Positions 1 to 5,878 of a stretch of DNA of 8,971 nucleotides are shown one piece after another. Location: assembly GCA_945906015.1 (NCBI GenBank), contig CAMDQV010000068.1, forward strand, positions 1 through 8,971, read 5' to 3'. A program made the position numbers and the translations under genes. Under the pieces are notes generated by a model. The model searched no databases, was not told the origin of the DNA, and saw only the letters and a program-made list of their open reading frames with translations. The stretch comes from Pedobacter schmidteae (GTDB taxonomy: Bacteria; Bacteroidota; Bacteroidia; Sphingobacteriales; Sphingobacteriaceae). The stretch's first letter is position 1, and each line of letters starts with the position of its first letter.

Positions 1-150
1 ATAGAATGGGGTTCACAGATTCGAAATTATGTGCTGCATCCCTACAAGCTGGTGAAAGATCTGCGCACAAATTATGAAACATCTAATGCTCAGGCAGTTC
101 TTGATGGCGATCTGGATGAATTTTTGAAGGCTTATTTGATGGAATTTTAA
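1..150 (+). CDS. prfB: Peptide chain release factor 2, C-terminal end (partial)
   Basis: The last 49 residues and the TAA stop of a class I release factor are open from the first base of the window. The tail contains WGSQIRNYVL, HPYKLVKDLRT and AVLDGDLDEF. These match the conserved C-terminal part of RF2, which reads close to WGxQIRSYVL, PYxxVKDxRT and VxDGDLDxFI. RF2 is a cytoplasmic protein that recognises UGA and UAA and triggers peptide release. The GGQ loop, the codon-recognition motif and any programmed +1 frameshift site lie upstream of the window and cannot be judged. The gene is convergent with the next one and is followed by a repeat-filled gap with no obvious hairpin terminator. 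RF1 shares part of this tail, but the spacing and the DGDLD wording favour RF2. Confidence 0.93.
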   Translation: MEWGSQIRNYVLHPYKLVKDLRTNYETSNAQAVLDGDLDEFLKAYLMEF

Positions 151-157
151 TTAGATT

Positions 158-185
158 CAAGTATCAAGAACCAGGAACCAAGACA
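158..185 (+). repeat. Degenerate heptamer run behind prfB
   Basis: Eight bases after the prfB stop are four consecutive 7-bp words: CAAGTAT, CAAGAAC, CAGGAAC and CAAGACA. They share the pattern CARGNNN at exact 7-bp spacing. The run is short and degenerate. I call it part of the window's heptamer family because the phase is exact and clearer tracts begin 40 bp downstream. Confidence 0.45.
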
Positions 186-224
186 ATTGAGTGCTAATTT
201 GAAACTTACTGTATTTCTCAAGTT

Positions 225-260
225 CTGACAACTGACAACTGACAACTGATAACAGACAAC
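225..260 (+). repeat. Heptamer array, CTGACAA type
   Basis: Five consecutive 7-bp words: CTGACAA three times (225-245), CTGATAA (246-252) and CAGACAA (253-259). Positions 224-252 are the exact reverse complement of 2554-2582, a perfect 29-bp inverted repeat on the far side of the next two genes. Because 7 is not a multiple of 3, three CTGACAA copies place TGA in all three + frames. The array lies between the convergent 3' ends of prfB and the SirB1-like gene. Confidence 0.9.
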
Positions 261-270
261 CACTTTTTTA

Positions 271-504
271 GTATTGCGTATTGAGATAAATTCTGCTTCA
301 GACCTCAGATAACTGACAACTGACAACAGATTTTGAGTATAGAGTATTGGGATAGATTCTGCTTCAGACCTCAGATAACTGACAACTGATAACTGACAAC
401 AGATTTTGAGTATTGAGTATTGGGATAGATTCTGCTTCAGACCTCAGATAACTGACAACTGATAACTGACAACTGCCTTTCAGCTTTCCCCTTTCAGCTC
501 CCTA
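271..504 (+). repeat. Three tandem composite repeat units of 66-73 bp made of 7-bp words
   Basis: Three near-identical units start at 271, 337 and 410. Each runs GTATTGA-like, GTATTGG-like, GATAGAT, TCTGCTT, CAGACCT, CAGATAA, then CTGACAA/CTGATAA words. Units 1 and 2 end in CAGATTT plus TGA. Unit 1 is 66 bp and unit 2 is 73 bp; they differ by exactly one CTGATAA word plus a few substitutions. From 410 the 7-bp phase is unbroken through CTGCCTT and then CTTTCAG, CTTTCCC, CTTTCAG and CTCCCTA (477-504). It therefore reaches the stop codon of the SirB1-like gene at 502-504. The pattern suggests tandem duplication of a composite unit plus slippage of single heptamers. Confidence 0.9.
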
Positions 505-1386
505 TCTCGGTTCCGGAAAAATACCCAGCATCTCTTCAACTTCAGTAACTTTTTCTACTGCTGATAGCTTTTCATACGCACTGCTGAGGTTTCGAAGTAC
601 CCGCTGAATGATTTCCACATTACTGCAAGGCTCATAAAAATGATGCTGAGGTTTAAGATTAAGTTGTTTTAAGAATCCATCCACATCTTTTCTTCCAAAA
701 AGAAAACCTTTATTAAATGCGTTTATATAGAACAAGATGTTATTTTCTAAATCGTTTTCCGATTTGCCTTTAAGTTCTGCTGGATCTTCATCCACATAGG
801 CCAGTACGAAATGCTGAGGTAGGTTAACTCCATAGATGGGAATATCTAGTTTTTGCGCAATAATCGAATAGATTACTGCAAGCAAGATCTGATTTCCTTT
901 TTTACTTTCCAATACCTGACTCAGATATGAATTCTGAGGATCCTGATGGTTGCTGGTATTACCTGAAAATCCATGAGTTTCATAGATTACATCATTGATC
1001 AGCTTCACCTTTTCAACCGCACTCATTTCATAAATCAACTGCATCCAGATATCTCTTTTAATATCTTCGATCTGATTGATTATCTTCTGTTCATCTAGGT
1101 CTGGGTATTGATATTTATTGATGATTAGCATCCCCTGTAGGAGGTCATATGATCCTGAGATATACCAAAGTTCTAGTTCTCGTTTAACATTGCTGAACTG
1201 GATTTTGTGTACCAGATTTTCAATCCTCTCCTGAAGCATTGCATCCAAAGAATGTGACCAGGCATTTTCCAGATAGCCAATCACCTCGTTGCCAATAGAC
1301 AAAAGCTTTTCCTCTACGTGACTGGATATTTCAACATCCGGGTCATCGAGCAATTTTATAAGAGATTGTACTTCCTTTTCGTTCAT
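502..1386 (-). CDS. SirB1-family transglutaminase-like protein
   Basis: A 294-residue protein with no signal peptide, so probably cytoplasmic. Residues 1-60 look helical and HEAT-like. The centre carries the SirB1/Transglut_core2 signature: NSYLSQVLESKKGN (152-165), a hydrophobic helix with AVIYSIIAQKL, then YGVNLPQHFVLAY (185-197) and FYINAFNKG (219-227). The end (about 255-290) is helical and may be TPR-like. The fold is that of transglutaminases, but the only cysteine is Cys254. The helix that carries the nucleophile in true transglutaminases (about 163-172) has none, so a non-catalytic or binding role is likely. His192 is at the family's conserved position. The function of SirB1 proteins is poorly known; E. 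coli ychA (sirB1) sits in the prfA-prmC operon. Here the gene is convergent with prfB and divergent from a methyltransferase. The ATG at 1386 lies 9 bp downstream of a TAAATTTG element, and no Shine-Dalgarno sequence is visible. Confidence 0.85.
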   Translation of the reverse strand: MNEKEVQSLIKLLDDPDVEISSHVEEKLLSIGNEVIGYLENAWSHSLDAMLQERIENLVHKIQFSNVKRELELWYISGSYDLLQGMLIINKYQYPDLDEQKIINQIEDIKRDIWMQLIYEMSAVEKVKLINDVIYETHGFSGNTSNHQDPQNSYLSQVLESKKGNQILLAVIYSIIAQKLDIPIYGVNLPQHFVLAYVDEDPAELKGKSENDLENNILFYINAFNKGFLFGRKDVDGFLKQLNLKPQHHFYEPCSNVEIIQRVLRNLSSAYEKLSAVEKVTEVEEMLGIFPEPR

Positions 1387-1395
1387 TTATATTTA

Positions 1396-1403
1396 CAAAT
1401 TTA
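1396..1403 (-). promoter_or_regulatory. Bacteroidetes-type -7 promoter element for the SirB1-like gene
   Basis: On the - strand this reads TAAATTTG, a full match to the Bacteroidetes -7 consensus TAnnTTTG. It ends 9 bp before the ATG at 1386, so transcription would begin only a few bases upstream of the start codon. I see no good TTTG-type -33 element about 20 bp further upstream, which lowers confidence. Confidence 0.5.
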
Positions 1404-1454
1404 GCAAAAATATGCTTGTTCTTATGAGTTTTGTTGGCTGTCAGCTTCTTCTAT

Positions 1455-1489
1455 CTCAAATCTCATGCCTCACATCTCACATCTGAAAA
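1455..1489 (+). repeat. Heptamer tract, CTCACAT type, in the divergent promoter region
   Basis: Five words in exact 7-bp phase: CTCAAAT, CTCATGC, CTCACAT twice and CTGAAAA. Less regular words (TCAGCTT, CTTCTAT) lie upstream in the same phase from about 1441. The first ATG of the methyltransferase reading frame (1465) falls inside the second word. This tract differs in sequence from the CTGACAA arrays but shares the 7-bp period and the pyrimidine-rich character of the tract near 2780-2854. Confidence 0.65.
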
Positions 1490-1490
1490 C

Positions 1491-1498
1491 TATCTTTA
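1491..1498 (+). promoter_or_regulatory. Possible -7 promoter element for the methyltransferase
   Basis: TATCTTTA matches seven of the eight positions of TAnnTTTG and directly follows the heptamer tract. It ends 5 bp before the ATG at 1504, so use of this element would give a nearly leaderless mRNA starting at or near 1504 and would exclude translation from 1465. No -33 element is evident. Confidence 0.3.
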
Positions 1499-1503
1499 GC
1501 CCC

Positions 1504-2289
1504 ATGATAAATCTCCAAGTGGCGGTTGATTTCCTTAAATATCGATTAAAAGCCAAAACGCGGCATGGTGTACATTCACCCTTTGCCTACCGTTTGGTTG
1601 ATCAAGTTATTTACGATTTTCATGCCAAAAAGATTTATTCTGACATTGAGAAATTACGTTCTGAATTATTCCTTGATGTGCGCAGTATAACTATCACCGA
1701 TCTTGGAGTTGGTTCACTTCTTAGTAAAAATAAGCAAAAGAAGGTCAGCACATTAGCCAGGAATATTTTAAAGCCTGCCAGGCTAGATCAGCTCATCTAT
1801 CGCCTTGCAGCAGATGTAAATCCAGGAAACATTATTGAACTGGGTTCCTGTTTAGGCATTAAAACAGCATACCTTGCTAAAGCAGCTCCCAATGCTCGGA
1901 TTATTAGTGTAGAAAGGTGTCCTGAAACAGCAGAAATTGCGCATGAAAATCTTGATAAGCTTCACATTCAAAATTTAGAACTCCTTGTTGGGAATTTTGA
2001 TGAGTTGTTTCCAGAAGTCATCAGAAATAGTACTGAGCTAGATTTCGTATTAATAAATGGCAAACACCCTAAAGAAGCTATTTTGAACTATTTTAGGTGG
2101 TGTTTGCCCAAACTTGGGGGAAACTCATTGATGATATTTGATGATATTTACAGGAATAAAGGTATGAAAGATGCCTGGGAACAAATCAAAGCACACCCAG
2201 AAGTCAGTGTAACTATTGATCTTTTTCAAATCGGACTGGTATTCGTCAGAAAAGCACAGGCGAAAGAAGATTTTGTTATTCGGTTTTAA
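1504..2289 (+). CDS. Class I SAM-dependent methyltransferase (O-methyltransferase-like)
   Basis: A 261-residue cytoplasmic protein from the ATG at 1504. The N-terminal part has HGVHSPF (21-27) and ITDLGVGS (64-71), which I associate with a Bacteroidetes family of predicted methyltransferases. A Rossmann-type SAM site follows: motif I IIELGSCLGIKTAYLA (110-125), an acidic end of strand 2 at Glu137 (SVER), Asp166 in VGNFDE, Asp180 in ELDFVLING and FDDIYR (212-217). The layout resembles Methyltransf_24 and catechol O-methyltransferase-like enzymes. There is no NPPY motif, so it is not PrmC or a DNA/protein N-methyltransferase of that type. The substrate is unknown. The frame is open from an ATG at 1465, but those 13 extra residues (MPHISHLK...) are encoded by the heptamer tract, and a promoter-like TATCTTTA lies between the two starts, so I prefer 1504. 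It is divergent from the SirB1-like gene. Confidence 0.87.
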   Translation: MINLQVAVDFLKYRLKAKTRHGVHSPFAYRLVDQVIYDFHAKKIYSDIEKLRSELFLDVRSITITDLGVGSLLSKNKQKKVSTLARNILKPARLDQLIYRLAADVNPGNIIELGSCLGIKTAYLAKAAPNARIISVERCPETAEIAHENLDKLHIQNLELLVGNFDELFPEVIRNSTELDFVLINGKHPKEAILNYFRWCLPKLGGNSLMIFDDIYRNKGMKDAWEQIKAHPEVSVTIDLFQIGLVFVRKAQAKEDFVIRF

Positions 2290-2336
2290 TGCGCATTGCG
2301 GAGTGGAATTGATGCTATTTTTTGTTTTCGTTGTAT

Positions 2337-2387
2337 CTCAGGCTTCATAACCCTGAGGTCCCGGGTTCAAATCCCGGTCTCGCTACA
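2337..2387 (+). pseudogene. 3' fragment of a CAU-anticodon tRNA (Met or Ile2 type)
   Basis: The sequence fits the 3' part of a tRNA. The anticodon stem 5' strand CAGGC (2339-2343) is followed by loop TTCATAA (2344-2350) with anticodon CAT, and 3' strand CCCTG. Next come the 5-nt variable loop AGGTC, a perfect T arm (CCGGG, loop TTCAAAT, CCCGG; 2361-2377), acceptor strand TCTCGCT (2378-2384), A2385 and CA. The acceptor partner AGCGAGA and a D arm are absent from the preceding 60 bp, and the last anticodon-stem pair is a C-C mismatch. It is therefore a remnant, not a working tRNA gene. Fragments from anticodon arm to 3' end are typical attachment-site copies left by tRNA-targeting integrases, but no integrase is in the window. 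Confidence 0.75.
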
Positions 2388-2519
2388 TGAAAATCAAGGT
2401 ATACGTTAAATCGTGGGTCTTTTTCTGTTTCTGCGTGAGGTTTTGCATACTAAACAACTAGCCAAGTTGAAAATCTGTAAATACGTTAATAATATCTTGT
2501 TCAGATAAATTTATGTTAA
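2388..2519. other. Unassigned spacer between tRNA fragment and heptamer array
   Basis: No gene, hairpin terminator or clear repeat was found here. A 9-bp direct repeat ATACGTTAA (2401-2409 and 2481-2489) is present, and a 24-codon frame starts at 2387, but neither is convincing. A similar featureless AT-rich stretch lies at 2583-2665. Confidence 0.4.
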
Positions 2520-2582
2520 TACTAGCTATCAGTTATCAGTTATCAGTTATCAGTTATCAGTTGTCAGTTGTCAGTTGTCAGA
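2520..2582 (-). repeat. Heptamer array, CTGATAA/CTGACAA type in reverse orientation
   Basis: On the + strand this reads TACTAGC, then TATCAGT five times and TGTCAGT-type words three times, all in one 7-bp phase. On the - strand these are CTGACAA three times followed by CTGATAA copies. Positions 2554-2582 are the exact reverse complement of 224-252. The TACTAG-TATCAG junction recurs at 2701-2714, so the arrays share a modular word order. Confidence 0.9.
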
Positions 2583-2665
2583 CATCACTTAAAATATAAC
2601 TTGTAAAATTAGTTCTATTGCTTAAAAACTCTTTCTGATTTTCCTATTCAAAAGTAATTTAAGCT

Positions 2666-2735
2666 TACTCTAATCTCCTGTCTCTATACTCAATACTCTA
2701 TACTAGTTATCAGTTATCAGTTGTCAGTTTTCAGG
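2666..2735 (-). repeat. Heptamer tract of mixed words in reverse orientation
   Basis: Ten words in unbroken 7-bp phase on the + strand: TACTCTA, ATCTCCT, GTCTCTA, TACTCAA, TACTCTA, TACTAGT, TATCAGT twice, TGTCAGT and TTTCAGG. The reverse complement has TAGAGTA and TTGAGTA words followed by the preceding tract. These are the same word types (GTATAGAGTATTG) that open the composite units near 337-350, but in the opposite orientation. This links the two intergenic gaps to one repeat family. Confidence 0.8.
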
Positions 2736-2749
2736 ATGGGTACGGTAGT

Positions 2750-2854
2750 CAGACAACAGACAACAGACAACAGACAACACACTTCCTACCTCAAACCTCC
2801 TACTTCCTACCTCAGATAACAGACAACAGACAACTCCCCTTCCTGCCTCCTGCC
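2750..2854 (+). repeat. Heptamer tract, CAGACAA and CCTACCT words
   Basis: Fifteen words in one phase: CAGACAA four times (2750-2777), CACACTT, CCTACCT, CAAACCT, CCTACTT, CCTACCT, CAGATAA, CAGACAA twice (2820-2833), CTCCCCT, then TCCTGCC twice. The phase continues to the stop codon of the deacylase gene (2855-2857). Orientation is opposite to the two preceding tracts. CAGACAA opposite TTGTCAG gives six of seven pairs per word, so 2707-2734 and 2750-2777 could form an imperfect hairpin at the junction. Confidence 0.85.
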
Positions 2855-4435
2855 TCACTCCCCATACCCCAACCCATACAGCGCTTTCCCGCTTCTGGTA
2901 CCTAAGTGTTTTTCGTTTTCAACCACTAACTCACCATTCACAACTACATATTTAAACCCTTTAGAGTAAGCATGTGGTTTTTGAAAGGTAGCCCTATCAT
3001 TTACTTCTGATTCACTGAATATCACAATATCAGCAGCATAATTTGAGAGCAACAGGCCTCTATCAGCTAACCCGAATTTTTGTGCAGCTAATGAGGTCAT
3101 CCTGCGAATTGCATCCTCCATTGAAAGTACTTTTTCATCTCTGACATATTTGCCTAAAACTCGGGCATTACTACCATATCCACGTGGATGTGGCATTCCG
3201 CGCCCCGGTACAGGAACGCCAGCATCAGCACCAAACATACTGAATGGATATTGCATGATGTTTTTCACATCAACTTCATTCATACTGTTATAAACCATTT
3301 GGGCGCCTCCTTTTTCAACCATATCCATAATGGTTTCGGCTTCAAATTTAACGTTTGCCTTTCTGCTCATCAGTTTATTAATTTCAGAGATATTCTTTCC
3401 ATTGTAAGTGGTGTCTGAAGGATAGTTGGCTACAACTGCATAGCTGTAATTAGGAAATTTATAGCCTGCTAATTGCTGCAGCATTTCTTTTTTGATTTGA
3501 GCTCGTACAAGCGGGTTGTTCAAACGTACCTTCATGCTATCGTTTCCGCCTGCAAATGCCCAGTCTGGTAATCGTATTCCCAGATTCGTGCTGCTTGCAG
3601 TGTATGGATATTGATCGATCGTAACATCCCAACCGTCAAGGCGGGCTTGTTTTACTAAGCCTAGAGTGATGTTTGATTTACCCCAATTTGATTTACCACC
3701 GATCTTAAAGTGAGAGATCTGTACAGGAATATTGGCTTCTTTACCAATATTGATTGCCTCATTAACGGCATCAACTGCACTATTTTCTTCGTTTCGTATA
3801 TGAGATGCGTAAACACCCTTATACTTTCCTGCTGCTCTGGCTAGTCCGATTACCTCTTCCGTTTTGGCAAATGTACCTGGGATATAGATTAATCCTGTAG
3901 AAAAACCCACAGCACCTTGTTTCATAGCCTGTTCTACCAGAATTTCCATCTTTTTTTGTTCCAGATCTGTTGGAGTTCTTTTATCTCTGTTCATGACCTG
4001 CGCCCGGACGGTATTATGCCCGAATAGAGTAGCCACATTAATGGAAGGCCTGATGGTATTGATCTCCTGAAAAAAAGAGCCAATATTTTCAGCCGACCCT
4101 CCGCAATTGCCAGTAATAACAGTTGTTACGCCATCAAAAATATAGTTATTGGCAGTGGGAGTTGTAGTAATACCTCCTTCAATATGCCCATGAACATCAA
4201 TAAAACCGGGTGCCACAATCAAGCCTTTAGCATCTATAGTTTTTTTTGCCTGAATATCAGTTATATGTCCGGTTTTGATGATCTTGCCATCTTTCACTGC
4301 CAAGTCACCATAATACCAGGAATTTCCTGTGCCATCGTAAATTTTTCCATTACGGATAAGCAGGTCGGCAATTATTTGTCCATTTACAACAAATGAGCAA
4401 AAAAATAAAGAACCAAAAAAGAAAAGTGTTTTCAT
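2855..4435 (-). CDS. Exported N-acyl-D-amino-acid deacylase (D-aminoacylase family amidohydrolase)
   Basis: A 526-residue amidohydrolase, predicted to release free D-amino acids from N-acyl-D-amino acids. Residues 1-19 are a Sec signal peptide (hydrophobic FFFGSLFFCSFVV, cleavage near VNG-Q), so it should act in the periplasm. The D-aminoacylase metal and catalytic residues are all recognisable: HGH (His82, His84), Cys111 in GNCGGS, GLIYIPG (181-187), His212 in YASHIRNE, His242 in QISHFK, Asp404 in FGADAG and PHPRGYG (415-421). A small beta domain is formed by the two ends. Length is close to the usual 480-530. The residue after HGH-I is Glu86 where many members have Asp. It follows the GntP permease by 59 bp on the same strand and is the last gene of the probable operon. 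The ATG at 4435 gives a complete signal peptide. Substrate range cannot be read from sequence; related enzymes include D-glutamate and D-aspartate deacylases. Confidence 0.9.
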   Translation of the reverse strand: MKTLFFFGSLFFCSFVVNGQIIADLLIRNGKIYDGTGNSWYYGDLAVKDGKIIKTGHITDIQAKKTIDAKGLIVAPGFIDVHGHIEGGITTTPTANNYIFDGVTTVITGNCGGSAENIGSFFQEINTIRPSINVATLFGHNTVRAQVMNRDKRTPTDLEQKKMEILVEQAMKQGAVGFSTGLIYIPGTFAKTEEVIGLARAAGKYKGVYASHIRNEENSAVDAVNEAINIGKEANIPVQISHFKIGGKSNWGKSNITLGLVKQARLDGWDVTIDQYPYTASSTNLGIRLPDWAFAGGNDSMKVRLNNPLVRAQIKKEMLQQLAGYKFPNYSYAVVANYPSDTTYNGKNISEINKLMSRKANVKFEAETIMDMVEKGGAQMVYNSMNEVDVKNIMQYPFSMFGADAGVPVPGRGMPHPRGYGSNARVLGKYVRDEKVLSMEDAIRRMTSLAAQKFGLADRGLLLSNYAADIVIFSESEVNDRATFQKPHAYSKGFKYVVVNGELVVENEKHLGTRSGKALYGLGYGE

Positions 4436-4494
4436 GCTTTAAGTATTAAAAAACGGGCAAAAATCCATGTTTTATGCAAATTATTGAGTGTAGT

Positions 4495-5814
4495 TTATAA
4501 AAATGCATTTAAGGCTAATACTCCCAATAATCCCATAATGCCTACAATAGTTTCCATTACGCTCCATGTTTTAAAAGTATCCTTTATACTTAATCCAAAA
4601 TATTCTTTAAAAATCCAGAACCCGGTATCATTTACATGAGAACACATTAAGCTACCGGCACCAATAGAGAGTACCATTAGCTCAGGATTTACTTGCATAG
4701 GGCCAATCAATGGTTGTACAATTCCTGCTGCGGTTAATCCTGCAACTGTTGCAGAGCCCACTGCTATTCTTAGCAGCGTAGCAATTAGCCATCCCAGTAA
4801 AAGTGGCGATAAGGTGGAATCTTTAAAAAAGCCAACTATGGCATCACCTGTTCCACTATCCAGCAATATCTGTTTAAATGCACCACCAGCTGCAATTAGC
4901 AAGAGTATAGTTGTAACGGCATTTAAGGATAAAGCTGATTTATCCATTAGCGTTTTCATTTTTATTCCTCTTGCAATACCCAAAACAAAGATGGCTATCA
5001 ACAAGGCAAGTAACATGGCAATGCCTGGATCACCAATAAACAGAAGAATTTTTGTAATAGAGGATGTTGCAGGCAATAATAAAGTACTTGCCGTAGCAAA
5101 ACCCATCAAAATAACCGGTATCAGTGCTACAATCATACTGGTACTGAACCCAGGCATTTCATTGGCTTCAAAATGTTTTATATTAAAAATTTCTTTAGGT
5201 GGGTTGGCTTTGATTTTTTTAACAAACTCAGGAAAAATTAATCCGGCCATGCTTATTGCAGGAATAGATATCAGGGTTCCATACAATAATGTTTTCCCAA
5301 TATCTGCTTTAAAAATAATAGCAATAGCGCTTGGTCCTGGATGCGGGGGTAAAAAACCATGGGTTACTGAAAGTGCACTGGTTAATGCAATGCCTAAATA
5401 AACCAGAGGCTGTCCAGTATTTAGCGCCACAGAAAATACCAAGGGTATTAATATAATAAAACCTGCATTATAAAACATGGCAATGCCTACTACGAAGCCA
5501 GTTAAAGCCATTGCAATTTTTATTCGTTTTACTCCAAATAAATTTACTAGGCCAATACTTATTCTTTGAGCGGCCCCTGTTTCAGAAAGTATACTTCCGA
5601 ATAAAACGCCAAAACCTAAAATTAATAAGGTAGACCCAAGTGTACTCCCAATACCATTACTGATAGATTTTATAATGGTTGATAATACCATAGAATTGCA
5701 TAATCCTACAAACAGCGTTGAGAGAATCAATGCCGTAAAGGCATTTAATTTTACCACCATTATCAGAATCAATAGTAGTAGTATGGAAGAACAGAGGATT
5801 AGTATTGGTATCAC
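4495..5814 (-). CDS. GntP-family permease (gluconate / D-serine type)
   Basis: A 439-residue inner-membrane protein, hydrophobic almost throughout, with roughly 12 or more membrane segments. GntP-family motifs are clear: KLNAF near residue 22, THGFLPPHPGPSA (151-163), GGAFKQILLDSG (310-321), VGSATVAG (352-359), GAGSLMCSHVNDTGFW (385-400) and FKTWSVMET (414-422). The family comprises proton symporters for gluconate and related sugar acids, and includes the D-serine permease DsdX. The gene lies between a secreted serine hydrolase (64 bp upstream) and a secreted D-aminoacylase (59 bp downstream), so a D-amino acid or similar small acid is a more likely substrate than gluconate; this is inference. 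The start is GTG at 5814. The frame continues upstream to a TAG at 5854-5856 without any ATG, and the N-terminus from 5814 aligns with the expected first membrane helix. Confidence 0.9.
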   Translation of the reverse strand: MIPILILCSSILLLLILIMVVKLNAFTALILSTLFVGLCNSMVLSTIIKSISNGIGSTLGSTLLILGFGVLFGSILSETGAAQRISIGLVNLFGVKRIKIAMALTGFVVGIAMFYNAGFIILIPLVFSVALNTGQPLVYLGIALTSALSVTHGFLPPHPGPSAIAIIFKADIGKTLLYGTLISIPAISMAGLIFPEFVKKIKANPPKEIFNIKHFEANEMPGFSTSMIVALIPVILMGFATASTLLLPATSSITKILLFIGDPGIAMLLALLIAIFVLGIARGIKMKTLMDKSALSLNAVTTILLLIAAGGAFKQILLDSGTGDAIVGFFKDSTLSPLLLGWLIATLLRIAVGSATVAGLTAAGIVQPLIGPMQVNPELMVLSIGAGSLMCSHVNDTGFWIFKEYFGLSIKDTFKTWSVMETIVGIMGLLGVLALNAFL

Positions 5815-5878
5815 AGTTTTAGGTATTAGTAAAAAGAATGTGTTTGTATCAAACTATTTTCACTGATTTTTTGTGCAA

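Noticed and set aside
225..504. Possible CRISPR array
   Set aside because: Units are contiguous 66-73 bp tandem repeats built of 7-bp words, with no unique spacers between conserved repeats and no cas genes.
2288..2297. Palindrome AATGCGCATT at the methyltransferase stop codon
   Set aside because: Ten bases only and without a following T run, so not a credible terminator.
2290..2336. Possible 5' half of an intact tRNA, since GGAGTGGAATTGATGC faintly recalls a D arm
   Set aside because: No strand complementary to the acceptor TCTCGCT is present and the spacing does not fit; the tRNA is best read as a 3' fragment.
2387..2461. 24-codon frame MKIKVYVKSWVFFCFC... directly after the tRNA fragment
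   Set aside because: Very short, its ATG overlaps the tRNA 3' end, and there is no promoter or ribosome-binding evidence.
4814..5401. Long open frame (195 codons) on the + strand opposite the GntP permease gene
   Set aside because: It is the antisense of a clearly conserved membrane protein gene; hydrophobic codons on one strand commonly leave the other strand open. Its product shows no recognisable motif.
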